Origin: CAWDNM01 sp964521195
Lineage (GTDB): Bacteria > Actinomycetota > Coriobacteriia > Anaerosomatales > JAAXUF01
NCBI GenBank assembly: GCA_964521195.1
Contig: CAZFRE010000003.1
Location: 170,712 to 234,711 of the forward strand
Length of the DNA stretch: 64,000 nucleotides
Reading direction: 5' to 3'
Position 1 is the first letter of the stretch. Every line of letters starts with the position of its first letter. The translations under genes and the position numbers were made by a program. Positions 1 to 9,237 of this stretch are shown here, piece by piece. The notes under the pieces were generated by a model. That model was not told where the DNA came from and ran no database searches. It saw nothing but the letters and a program-made list of their open reading frames with translations.

Positions 1-1113
1 AACCACCGCTACCTGCACGAGCGTCTCGCCGAGGAGCTCGCCCGCGCAGGCAGCCGTGACGGAGTGTTGGGTGTCGTCGTCTTCGACATCGACGACTTCG
101 GACACCTCAATCACGTGTGGGGCCATGAACGCGGCGACGCGGTCCTGCGCGGCGTCGCTGAGCAGGTGGAGGCGCACGGCGGAACCCAGACCACCGTGTA
201 CCGGATCGGCAGTGACGAGTTCGCCGTTCTGTGCGTCGGCGCGACCGAGTCCGAGGTGATCGAGCATGCGCGCCGCACGCAGGCGCGAGTGCGGTCAGCC
301 CCGCTGTTGCCCGTGTCGGCGGTGAGCATGAGCGCGGGCATCGCATTTCATCCGAGGCACGGCGCCGATGTCGACCAGCTTGTGGCGCATGCACTCGCCG
401 CTCAACAGATCGCACGTGCTTCTGACAGCGCCGGCCCTGTCGTGTACGACGACGAGGTCGTCGGAAGCATAGACCCTGCGGAGCGGCTCGCGAGGGCGCG
501 ACGACGGTCCCACCGCGCGGTCGTGCGCGCCTTGGCACAAGCGGTGGACGAGCGGTACTCGTACACCAAGGAGCACTCGGAGAACGTCGCTCAGCTCGCG
601 GTGTCCGTGTCCCAGGTGCTCGGACTCTCAGACGAGGCGGTTCGCGCCGTGGGGCTTGCGGCGCACGTGCACGACCTGGGCAAGATCGGCGTGCGCGACG
701 AGGTGCTGCTCAAGGAGGGCCCGCTCTCACCGGACGAGCGCCGTGCGATGGAGGAGCATCCGGTGCTCGGCGAGCGGATTCTGGCGCCGACGGAGCTCGA
801 AGAGGTCCTTCCCCTCGTGCGCCACCACCACGAGCGTTGGGACGGGGCGGGCTATCCCGATGGACTGCGCGGGCCGCAGATCCCCGTCGGCGCTCGGATC
901 CTCGCGGTCTGTGACGCCTTCGAGGCCATGACCGCCGCTCGCCCGTACCGCGGGCCCCGCACGTTCGAGGCCGCCGTACGCGAGATCGAAGAAGGCGCCG
1001 GCTCTCAGTTCGATCCCGAGGTCGCCGGTGCCTTCGTGCGTATGGTCACGCATCTGCGCACGCCGGTAGCCGATCACGTCGCGCTCACCGTCAGCATGGA
1101 ACCGACCGCCTGA
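1..1113 (+). CDS. GGDEF/HD-GYP c-di-GMP protein, 5' truncated
   Basis: This is the C-terminal 370 residues of a cyclic-di-GMP protein. The reading frame is open back to base 1, so the true start lies outside the window. The first part is a GGDEF domain that begins at its conserved opening helix; the signature at bases 208-222 reads GSDEF instead of GGDEF. The second part is an HD-GYP phosphodiesterase domain with the HD pair at 670-675, the DLGKIG stretch after it, a HHHERWDG run and an intact GYP at 850-858. HD-GYP enzymes hydrolyse c-di-GMP to pGpG or GMP using a metal centre. The sequence supports an active phosphodiesterase half; cyclase activity is doubtful. An N-terminal sensor region, if present, is not visible. 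The gene converges on korB 48 bases away. Confidence 0.9.
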   Translation, partial: NHRYLHERLAEELARAGSRDGVLGVVVFDIDDFGHLNHVWGHERGDAVLRGVAEQVEAHGGTQTTVYRIGSDEFAVLCVGATESEVIEHARRTQARVRSAPLLPVSAVSMSAGIAFHPRHGADVDQLVAHALAAQQIARASDSAGPVVYDDEVVGSIDPAERLARARRRSHRAVVRALAQAVDERYSYTKEHSENVAQLAVSVSQVLGLSDEAVRAVGLAAHVHDLGKIGVRDEVLLKEGPLSPDERRAMEEHPVLGERILAPTELEEVLPLVRHHHERWDGAGYPDGLRGPQIPVGARILAVCDAFEAMTAARPYRGPRTFEAAVREIEEGAGSQFDPEVAGAFVRMVTHLRTPVADHVALTVSMEPTA

Positions 1114-1161
1114 CGCCGCTTGCTCTTTGCGCGGTCGTACGTGCGAGACTCGCCGCGTGCC

Positions 1162-2046
1162 CTATGCGAGTTCTTCGACGAGGTGGGACACGTCCGGCTT
1201 CTCGGCGGCGCGTTTCCAGCCGGGCGTCTGCGCGGCGGCGAGGCCATCCTCGTACGTCGGGACCTCCTCGGCGCGGTAGTACACGCCGATCGGTACGCGG
1301 CACTCGTCGGGCGTGCAGGTCATCTCGCGGAAGCTCGTCATCGAGAGCTCGAACGCCGCCGAGAGGTTCGTCGGGTCCCAGTTCGTCTCCTCGAGCTTGT
1401 AGATACGCTCTTTGAACCAGGCCGCCGTGTTGAGCTTGTTCCAGGTGACGCACGGCTGGAGCACGTCGACGAGCGCGAGTCCCTTGTGCGTGAACGCCTG
1501 CTTGTACAGCTCGGTAAGGTGGGCGATGTCGCCCGCGAACCCGCGCGCGACGAACGTGGCCTGCTCGGCGAGTGCGAGGCCGATGGGGTTGACGGGCTGC
1601 TCAAGCACGCCCTGCGGCGTCGAGACGGTGGGCATGAGGTGTTCGGTGGTTGGGGAGGCCTGTCCCGTGGTGAGGCCATAGACCTGGTTATCGTGCGCGA
1701 TGATCGTGAGATCGGGGTTGCGGCGGATCGTGTGGATGAAGTGGCCCATTCCCAGGCCGTAGCCGTCGCCGTCACCCATCTCGACGATGACCTTCAGGTC
1801 GGGGCGCGTGAGCTTGAGCGCGGTGGCCGGCGGCAGCGCGCGCCCGTGGAGGGCATGCATGCCCTGGACGTGCAGGAAGTCGGCGCCGTTACCGTGGCAT
1901 CCGATGCCCCACACGACGCTGAACTCGTGCTTCCCCCAGCCCAGCTCGGACAGCGCACGCTTGAGCGCCTCCCACATGCCGTGGTTGCCGCATCCCGGGC
2001 ACCACGTGGGCTTGAGCGGCGTCCTGAAATCATCGGGGGTCGGCAT
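1162..2046 (-). CDS. korB: 2-oxoacid:ferredoxin oxidoreductase, beta subunit
   Basis: 294 residues. The beta subunit binds thiamine diphosphate and an iron-sulfur cluster and, with KorA, decarboxylates a 2-oxoacid (2-oxoglutarate or a branched/aromatic 2-oxoacid) to acyl-CoA while reducing ferredoxin in the cytoplasm. Visible marks are the N-terminal WCPGCG cluster-ligand motif (C16, C19), a further conserved Cys at 50 (GIGCHG) and the TPP/Mg motif GDGD at residues 91-94 followed by NQVYGLTTGQ. Length and order match the family. The start ATG overlaps the korA stop by one base (TGATG), so translation is probably coupled. Substrate specificity cannot be read from the sequence. Confidence 0.93.
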   Translation of the reverse strand: MPTPDDFRTPLKPTWCPGCGNHGMWEALKRALSELGWGKHEFSVVWGIGCHGNGADFLHVQGMHALHGRALPPATALKLTRPDLKVIVEMGDGDGYGLGMGHFIHTIRRNPDLTIIAHDNQVYGLTTGQASPTTEHLMPTVSTPQGVLEQPVNPIGLALAEQATFVARGFAGDIAHLTELYKQAFTHKGLALVDVLQPCVTWNKLNTAAWFKERIYKLEETNWDPTNLSAAFELSMTSFREMTCTPDECRVPIGVYYRAEEVPTYEDGLAAAQTPGWKRAAEKPDVSHLVEELA

Positions 2047-3854
2047 CAGTTCGCTCCTTCCGGGGCGTGGGGCGCGGAGGTGTCGGCGGGCGTGTCGCCG
2101 ATGATGAGGTGGGTGGTCGAGTAGATCTGCTCGGGGGAGAAGGGTCGCCCGTCGAACCGGTTGATCCGGTGGCTCGGCTCGCGCAGGCAGTACTCGCGGA
2201 TGAGTCCCTCGAGCTGGCCGGTCGCGTTGCCTTCGACCACGATGATTCGTCGCGACCGCTCCATGAACTCGAAGACTTCATGCGACGGGAAGGGCGAGAG
2301 CGTGGTGAGCTGCAGCATGTTCGCCGAGACACCGTCCGCCTCAAGCCACTTCATCGCTTCGCGCACGGGCATCTTCGAGCTGCCGAACAGGACGTAGGAG
2401 ACGTCGGCCTCGCGAGGACCGAACTCGTGCGGCGCCGGCACGAGGAGGCGGGCGAGCGCCATCTTGTGGAGCCGCTTGGAGTTCTGTTCGACGCGGGTCT
2501 CGGCGTCCTCTCCGGGAGAGCCCCAACCGTGCGCATCGTGCTCGTAGGAGTTGACGATCTGCTCGGCACCGCGAACGCCGGGGATGGCGCGTGGCGAGAC
2601 GCCGTCGGGGGTGGGCTCGTAACGGCGGTAGTCGTTCACCTCGCCGTCGACCTGCAGCAGGCCACGGTGGATGGTGACGGACGCGAGGTCGAACGGCGGT
2701 TGCGTCTGGGTGTTGTCCGACAAGTACGTGTCGCCGAGAAGGATCACGGGCGTCTGGAGCTGGTCGGCGAGGTTGAAGGCACGCCACGCGAACTCGAACG
2801 CCTCGGTGTGGTCGCCGGGCGCGAGCACGATGCGTGGGAACTCTCCCTGGGCGGCGTGGAGGGCGAAGCGCAGGTCGGACTGCTCGGTCCAGGTGGGCAT
2901 GCCGGTCGCCGGTCCCGGTCGCGTGAACAGCCCCACGACGATCGCGCTCTCGCTCACGCCCGCGAAGCCGAACGCCTCGACCATGAGCGAGAAGCCGCCG
3001 CCGCTCGTGCAGCACATCGAGCGGGTACCGCCGAACGCCGCGCCGATGCACATGTTGATCGCTGCGATCTCGTCTTCTGTGTGCTTGACGACGACGCCTT
3101 CGCGCTCGGCGTGGGCGGCCATATAGTGCAGCACCGATGACGCGGGCGTCATCGGATAGGCGGCGTAGAAGCCGAGTCCGGCCGCGAGCGCCCCGACACA
3201 GACCGCCTGGTTGCCGTCGGTGAGGATGCGGGCGGGCGGGTCGGCGATCGGCGCCAGCCTGTACGGGAAGTCGCAGTGGGCCTCAGTCGCCTGCTCGTAG
3301 CCGGCGCGCGCGACCGCGACGTTCTGCTCGGCGATCTCGGGGGCCTTCTTGGCGAACTGGTGGCGCAGCGAGTCGAGCAGCCCGTCGATGGGGAACTCCA
3401 TGTGGCCGAGGACCGCACCGAGCGCGGCGACGTTGCGCATGATGCGCACGCCTCCCGCCTCACGCACGATCTCGGTGAGGGGCACGGGGACGAGGCACAC
3501 GTTGCCCGCCATCTCGCCGAGGTCGATGTCGTCAGCCGCGATGTCCTTGGGGTCGAAGACGATCGCGGCGCCGTCGGTGAGCTCGTCGAGGTGCAGGCCG
3601 ATGGTCTGCGCGTCGAGTGCGACGAGGATGTCGGTGGGGATGACGTGGCTGAAGATCTCATCTTCGCTGACGCGCAGGTGGTAGGTGTTGTGGCCGCCCT
3701 TGATGAGGGAGGGGTACTCGGTGAGGTCGAACGTGTGGTAGCCGGCACGCGCGAAGAGACGAGCAAGCGTGGCGCCTGCCGCCTTGATGCCGAAGCCGGC
3801 CGGTCCGCCGATGCGGATGCGCACCTCGCGGCCGTAGGGAGCATGTCGCTCCAT
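2046..3854 (-). CDS. korA: 2-oxoacid:ferredoxin oxidoreductase, fused gamma-alpha subunit
   Basis: 602 residues. The N-terminal ~190 residues form the gamma domain (RIGGPAGFGIKAAG near the start, then LIKGGHNTYH). The rest is the alpha pyrimidine-binding and transketolase-C part, with YPMTPASS, a TEDEIAAIN stretch and the family hallmark TGMPTWTEQ. The gamma-alpha fusion followed by a separate beta subunit is the usual KorAB two-gene arrangement in actinobacteria and many anaerobes. The start ATG at 3854 is preceded by AAGGA at a spacing of 8. It is first in a two-gene operon divergent from coaBC. Supplies acyl-CoA and reduced ferredoxin; the ADP-forming acyl-CoA synthetase at 6023 could convert the acyl-CoA to acid plus ATP (inference). 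Confidence 0.93.
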   Translation of the reverse strand: MERHAPYGREVRIRIGGPAGFGIKAAGATLARLFARAGYHTFDLTEYPSLIKGGHNTYHLRVSEDEIFSHVIPTDILVALDAQTIGLHLDELTDGAAIVFDPKDIAADDIDLGEMAGNVCLVPVPLTEIVREAGGVRIMRNVAALGAVLGHMEFPIDGLLDSLRHQFAKKAPEIAEQNVAVARAGYEQATEAHCDFPYRLAPIADPPARILTDGNQAVCVGALAAGLGFYAAYPMTPASSVLHYMAAHAEREGVVVKHTEDEIAAINMCIGAAFGGTRSMCCTSGGGFSLMVEAFGFAGVSESAIVVGLFTRPGPATGMPTWTEQSDLRFALHAAQGEFPRIVLAPGDHTEAFEFAWRAFNLADQLQTPVILLGDTYLSDNTQTQPPFDLASVTIHRGLLQVDGEVNDYRRYEPTPDGVSPRAIPGVRGAEQIVNSYEHDAHGWGSPGEDAETRVEQNSKRLHKMALARLLVPAPHEFGPREADVSYVLFGSSKMPVREAMKWLEADGVSANMLQLTTLSPFPSHEVFEFMERSRRIIVVEGNATGQLEGLIREYCLREPSHRINRFDGRPFSPEQIYSTTHLIIGDTPADTSAPHAPEGAN

Positions 3855-3980
3855 GGGTGAGTCCTTTCGTCATGAAGACGGCCCCTCTCGGAGCCGCGTC
3901 GTGTAGGTGTTTGTACCCGAGTGGAGGCGGTGGTTCGACCTCAGCCTGCGGATTCTCGGGGTCGTGCGATACTGGTACGC
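3855..3980. promoter_or_regulatory. Divergent korA / coaBC promoter region
   Basis: 126 bases separate the divergent korA and coaBC starts. On the plus strand a -10-like GATACT (3968-3973) ends exactly 7 bases before the coaBC ATG and no Shine-Dalgarno sequence is present, which suggests a leaderless coaBC mRNA; no good -35 is seen. On the minus strand a weak pair, TCGAAC (3938-3933) and TACAAA (3915-3910) with a 17-base spacer, could serve korA. Both are predictions from base pattern only. Confidence 0.35.
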
Positions 3981-5215
<1,235 letters not shown>

Positions 5216-5216
<1 letters not shown>

Positions 5217-5572
5217 TGGCGCACGGACTTGAAGGGCCGGTCAAGCGGCTCAACGCCTACGTTGGCGAGGACGCGATCTACTGCGACGAGAAGCCGCTCT
5301 ACCAGGCACTCATCGACCAGGCTCGGACGCAGGGGTGTGCTGGCGCGACCGCGCTTCGGGGCATCTGCGGCTACGGCGCTTCGAGCCGGGACGTCGCCAA
5401 GCACGGCCTGCGCATGTCGACCGACATCCCCGTGCTCGTGACGGTCATCGATGAGCCGCAGCGGATCACCGCGCTCGCGGCGGTCTGGTCGGCGATGATC
5501 CCGGCCGGGCTCGTGACGATCGAGGACGTGAAGGTCGTCCACTACTCGGCCGACAAGGACGGCGCCGAGTAG
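5216..5572 (+). CDS. DUF190 (PII-like fold) protein
   Basis: 118 residues. The sequence matches the DUF190 family: YVGEDAIYCDEKPLYQALI near the N terminus, the TALRGICGYGASS core and a C-terminal region predicted to form the last beta strand of a ferredoxin-like fold. Family members resemble PII signalling proteins in structure; a specific role is not established. Two overlapping starts exist, ATG 5213 and ATG 5216; the AAAGGA at 5204-5209 lies 6 bases before the second, so I prefer 5216. The gene overlaps the coaBC stop and is probably co-transcribed. In many genomes DUF190 genes neighbour fluoride exporter (crcB) genes; none is present here. Confidence 0.85.
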
Positions 5573-5623
5573 GGGATTCGGTGCCGATTCGCGAGATCGG
5601 TCGAACGACCTGCGGCATAGAGG

Positions 5624-5652
5624 TTGATGCTCGGGGGAGCGGCGGGTACCAT
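5624..5652 (+). promoter_or_regulatory. Sigma-70-type promoter of tRNA-Pro
   Basis: A -35 element TTGATG (5624-5629) and a -10 element TACCAT (5647-5652) are separated by 17 bases. A start site near 5659 would lie about 19 bases before the mature tRNA. Pattern match only. Confidence 0.6.
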
Positions 5653-5677
5653 ATCGCTTTGCCGCTTGTTGGCATGT

Positions 5678-5754
<77 letters not shown>

Positions 5755-5763
5755 GCGAACGAG

Positions 5764-5791
5764 ACGAGGCACCCTTCTGGGTGCCTCGTTT
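5764..5791 (+). terminator. Rho-independent-like terminator after tRNA-Pro
   Basis: An 11-bp perfect stem, ACGAGGCACCC (5764-5774) with GGGTGCCTCGT (5779-5789) around a TTCT loop, is followed by a short T run. It begins 10 bases after the tRNA CCA. Confidence 0.85.
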
Positions 5792-5882
5792 GCGTTGCGC
5801 GGTCTCTGCGCGGGGGCGCGTCGCGCGCGACATCATCTCGTGCTTGGGCGGGTCTCGAGGGCGTACGCGGGCGCCGATGCCC

Positions 5883-5910
5883 TTGAGTCGACAACGCGCC
5901 TCCCTATACT
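5883..5910 (+). promoter_or_regulatory. Sigma-70-type promoter upstream of the acyl-CoA synthetase
   Basis: TTGAGT (5883-5888) and TATACT (5905-5910) with a 16-base spacer form one of the best promoters in the window. It lies about 105 bases before the acd-like gene and probably drives the run of genes from 6023 onward. Confidence 0.65.
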
Positions 5911-5972
5911 TCGAGGAGCGGGCCATCATGCGTCGGGTCGTCCCAGCTCCGCCACGGTAGGGAGTGCAGTCA

Positions 5973-6029
5973 ATGAAGCGAACGTCAGCGATCGAACAAG
6001 CCGCAGTCCGTGAGCGTGCCACATGGTGA
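5973..6029 (+). CDS. Possible 18-residue leader peptide overlapping acd start
   Basis: An ATG at 5973 preceded by AGGGAG at good spacing opens an 18-codon frame (MKRTSAIEQAAVRERATW) ending in TGA at 6027-6029. The next gene starts inside it at 6023 in another frame and has no Shine-Dalgarno sequence of its own. This suggests translational coupling through a short leader. It is too short for homology, so it may equally be chance; nothing in the codons suggests amino-acid attenuation. Confidence 0.3.
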   Translation: MKRTSAIEQAAVRERATW

Positions 6030-8215
6030 CGCGGTCGGTTGGCGAGGGTGCCGCATTCGTCGCCGCAGCGGTAGCCCGCGGCGGTCGTGCGCTCGACGAG
6101 TGGCAGGCGAAGGTCCTTCTCGGCGAGTATGGGATCGCGGTTCCTGAGGGCGGCATCGCGGGCTCGGAGGACGAGGCGGCGCGGATCGCTGCCCGGCTTG
6201 ACGGCGCGGTGGCGATGAAGGCGATCGGCTCCGACATCAGCCACAAGACGGAGCACGGGCTCGTCGCCCTGAACCTGGTCGGCGAGACCGCCGTGCGCGA
6301 GGCCGCACGTTCGCTGCAGGCGCGTGCCGCCGGTCCGGACGCGACGCTGCTCGTCGAGCGGATGGTGCGGGGATCGCGCGAGTTCATGATCGGCATGAAG
6401 CGCGACCAGAAGTACGGGCCCGTCGTGATCTTCGGCATCGGCGGCATCTTCGCCGAGGCGCACAAGGACATCGCGTTGGGCGTCACGCCGCTCGCGGACC
6501 GCGACATCGAGGATATGCTCTCGGACATCAAGGCCAGCGCACTGCTCGGCGCGTTTCGCGGCATGCCGCCAGTGGATCGCATCGCGCTTGCGCATGCGAT
6601 TCGTGCCCTCGCACGCATCGCCGAGGACTTCCCGGCGATCTGCGAGATCGACGCCAACCCGCTCATCGTGGAGGGGGCGACGCCAATCGCGGCCGATGCG
6701 CTCGTGATCCTCGACCCAGACGCCGTGGCCGATACGCCCGCCGGCGAGCCCTGCGCCGCACCGAACCTCGCCCCGCTCTTCGCGCCCCGCTCCGTCGCCG
6801 TCATCGGCGCCTCGGGCGATCCCGGCAAGTGGGGTGGGTCGCTCATGCGCAACCTCATCAACGGTGGCTTTCCCGGCCCGATCTACCCGGTGAACGGTCG
6901 CGGTGGCACGCTGTGGGACCTGCCGGCGTACGCGAGCGTCGCGGACCTGCCGCAGGCGCCCGACTTGGCGCTCGTCGCACTGGCGGCGCCCCGCGTCAAC
7001 GACGTGGTCGAGCAGCTGGTCGAGCGCGGAACGCCTGCAGCGCTCGTGGTCGCCGCGGGTTTCTCGGAGGCGGATGACGAGGGCGCCGCGCTCGAGGTGC
7101 AGCTGGTCGAGACTGCGTGCGCGGGCGGGGTCACGCTCATCGGCCCCAACTGCATGGGCATGCTTGCGACGCACAGCCGCCTGCATGCCGTAGGCTTCCT
7201 CGAGCTTTCGCCCGAGCCCGGGGGCTTAAGCATCATCTCGCAGTCCGGCAACATCGGCGTGCAGCTCATCACGCGCGCCGAGCGCCGTGGCGTCGGCATC
7301 GACAAGTACGTTACCGTCGGCAATCAGGCCTCGGTGAACGCGCTCGACGTGCTCGACGCGCTCGGCGACGACCCCGAGACCACGGCGGTGCTCATCTACC
7401 TCGAGGAGATTCCCGACGGTCGCCGCTTCATCGACGTGCTGCGTCGCATCACGCGCAAGAAGCCTGTGGTGATCCTGCCCGGCGGGATGACCGACTACGG
7501 CCGCCGCGCCGCGGCGTCCCACACCGGAGCGATGGCCGGATCTACCGAGGTGTTCCTGGCCGCGACGCGCCAGACGGGCTGCCTTGTGCGCACGGGCCCG
7601 GACGAGAGCATGGACCTGGCGCTGTGTCTCTCGGCGCTTCCGCTCCCGGCCGGCCGCCGGGTCGCGGTGATGACGCTCGGCGGGGGATGGGGCGTGTTGG
7701 CGGCCGATGAACTGGCTCGCGACTCGCTCGAACTGGCTGCGCTCGAACCCGACATCCTCGCAGCGCTCGACGAGATCCTGCCAGGCTACTGGTGCCGCAG
7801 CAACCCAGTCGACCTCGTGGCGACGGTCACGCCCGACCTTGCCGGCCGGACCCTGACGATGCTCGCCGAGAGCGATGCGGTGGACGCGGTCGTGGTTCTC
7901 GGCATCCTGAGGAGCCCGGCGACCGGGTGGACGTCGGACGATCCGGCGGCGGCTGGTGTGCCCGGTGGGCCCGGCCGCGGAAGCTTCAACGACGCCGAGG
8001 CCTCGTTCCTCGAGCGCGTGGGCGAGCTCATGACGAGTACGGGCAAGCCGATCATCAACGTCCCGCTTCGCCCGCTCGAGTGCGCCACGTTCCCGAGCGG
8101 AACGCGCTACGACCCCGTCATCCTCTACTCGCCGGTCGCCGCGGTGCGCGCGCTGGCGGCGATGGCGTGGTACCGGGAGTACGTCGCCGAGCAGGCGGGC
8201 GCTGCGGATGCGTGA
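6023..8215 (+). CDS. Acyl-CoA synthetase, ADP-forming, fused beta-alpha
   Basis: 730 residues. ADP-forming acetate/acyl-CoA ligases convert acyl-CoA, ADP and phosphate to acid, CoA and ATP, the energy-saving last step of peptide and 2-oxoacid fermentation. The N-terminal ~220 residues are the ATP-grasp (beta) domain, with DISHKTEHG around H74. The CoA-binding Rossmann domain begins near residue 250 (SVAVIGASGDPGKWG). It is followed by ligase domains with the phosphohistidine motif SHTGAMAGS (H500). Most single-chain bacterial members place alpha first; here beta comes first. No ribosome site precedes the ATG, which overlaps a short upstream frame. The 3' end overlaps the next gene by 8 bases. 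Likely works with the ferredoxin oxidoreductases KorAB and IorAB; substrate unknown. Confidence 0.9.
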   Translation: MVTRSVGEGAAFVAAAVARGGRALDEWQAKVLLGEYGIAVPEGGIAGSEDEAARIAARLDGAVAMKAIGSDISHKTEHGLVALNLVGETAVREAARSLQARAAGPDATLLVERMVRGSREFMIGMKRDQKYGPVVIFGIGGIFAEAHKDIALGVTPLADRDIEDMLSDIKASALLGAFRGMPPVDRIALAHAIRALARIAEDFPAICEIDANPLIVEGATPIAADALVILDPDAVADTPAGEPCAAPNLAPLFAPRSVAVIGASGDPGKWGGSLMRNLINGGFPGPIYPVNGRGGTLWDLPAYASVADLPQAPDLALVALAAPRVNDVVEQLVERGTPAALVVAAGFSEADDEGAALEVQLVETACAGGVTLIGPNCMGMLATHSRLHAVGFLELSPEPGGLSIISQSGNIGVQLITRAERRGVGIDKYVTVGNQASVNALDVLDALGDDPETTAVLIYLEEIPDGRRFIDVLRRITRKKPVVILPGGMTDYGRRAAASHTGAMAGSTEVFLAATRQTGCLVRTGPDESMDLALCLSALPLPAGRRVAVMTLGGGWGVLAADELARDSLELAALEPDILAALDEILPGYWCRSNPVDLVATVTPDLAGRTLTMLAESDAVDAVVVLGILRSPATGWTSDDPAAAGVPGGPGRGSFNDAEASFLERVGELMTSTGKPIINVPLRPLECATFPSGTRYDPVILYSPVAAVRALAAMAWYREYVAEQAGAADA

Positions 8216-9167
8216 CGCGAGCGGCCGGCACTCGGCCGAGCGCGGTGTCACCTCCGAACCCGACGGCTACGAGCTCCTGGACAGCGGTGACGGACGCAAG
8301 CTGGAGCGATTCGGTGGCGTGATCCTGTCTCGACCGTGCGGGCAGGCGGCATGGGACAGGCAGCGTCCGCGGATCTGGGACGACGCGGATGCGTCCTTCG
8401 AGCGCGGGGCCGGCTGGCGGGTGCGCGGTGCCGCCGGGCCGCCCGGCCCCTGGACGGTGACGATCGACGGCCTCGTGCTGAAGCTCGCGCTCACGCCCGC
8501 GGGCCACGTCGGCGTCTTCCCGGAGACGCGTCAGCTGTGGGGCCTGATCAGCGGGTGGCTGGGAGCGGGTGCCGAGCCGAGCTCCGCGCCGAGCGCCGCG
8601 CACGCCACCCAGGCGGCCACCGCGCCCGCCGCCGCGCCCGCGGCCGCGCCCGCCGCGAGCGTGCTCAACCTGTTCGCGTACTCGGGCGCTGCCACGCTGG
8701 CCGCCGCTCGGGCGGGGTGCTCGGTGTGCCACGTGGACGCCTCGAAGTCGATGGTGACCCGGGCGCGCGAGAACGCAGGCCTCAACGGACTCGCCGCCGC
8801 ACCGATTCGCTGGATCGTGGACGACGTGAGCAAGTTCCTCGACCGTGAGATCCGCCGCGGCCGCGCCTACAGAGCGATCATGCTCGACCCGCCGTCGTTC
8901 GGCCGCGGTGTCAGAGGCGAGCAGTACCGGATCGACCGCGATCTGACCGCCACCCTCGAGCGCTGCAGGGCGCTCCTCGCCGAGAAGCCCGCGTTCGTGC
9001 TCCTCACCTCGCATACGCAGGGGATCACGGATGCGCATCTCGCGGGCTTGATGGAGGATACACTCGGACCGGGCGAGATCGAGACCGGGTCGATGGAGCT
9101 CACCGGTGCCGACGGGGTCCGTCCGGTGAGCGACGGGGTGTGGGTGCGCTGGGAGCGCGCGACCTGA
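8208..9167 (+). CDS. SAM-dependent methyltransferase, RlmI/RlmK-like
   Basis: 319 residues. A class I methyltransferase core shows the SAM motif NLFAYSGAATLAAARAG, an acidic motif with HVDASKSMV, and the LDPPSFGRG motif typical of the rRNA large-subunit methyltransferase group (RlmI/RlmK/COG1092-like). The N-terminal PUA domain of RlmI is replaced by a short region containing SGDGRKLERFG. An alanine-proline-rich linker (about residues 125-148) precedes the catalytic domain and looks like a flexible insertion. The start overlaps the acd stop by 8 bases. Substrate probably 23S rRNA, but this is by family only. Confidence 0.8.
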   Translation: MRDASGRHSAERGVTSEPDGYELLDSGDGRKLERFGGVILSRPCGQAAWDRQRPRIWDDADASFERGAGWRVRGAAGPPGPWTVTIDGLVLKLALTPAGHVGVFPETRQLWGLISGWLGAGAEPSSAPSAAHATQAATAPAAAPAAAPAASVLNLFAYSGAATLAAARAGCSVCHVDASKSMVTRARENAGLNGLAAAPIRWIVDDVSKFLDREIRRGRAYRAIMLDPPSFGRGVRGEQYRIDRDLTATLERCRALLAEKPAFVLLTSHTQGITDAHLAGLMEDTLGPGEIETGSMELTGADGVRPVSDGVWVRWERAT

Positions 9168-9237
9168 CGAGGCCTGCGACGCACGCCCCAAGCCGCCGCG
9201 GTGTGTGCGGCGCATGACGAACCGCTGGAAGGACGAG

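Noticed and set aside
1120..2124. 334-residue plus-strand frame over korB
   Set aside because: Mirror frame of korB; arginine/glutamate/valine-rich with no recognisable domain.
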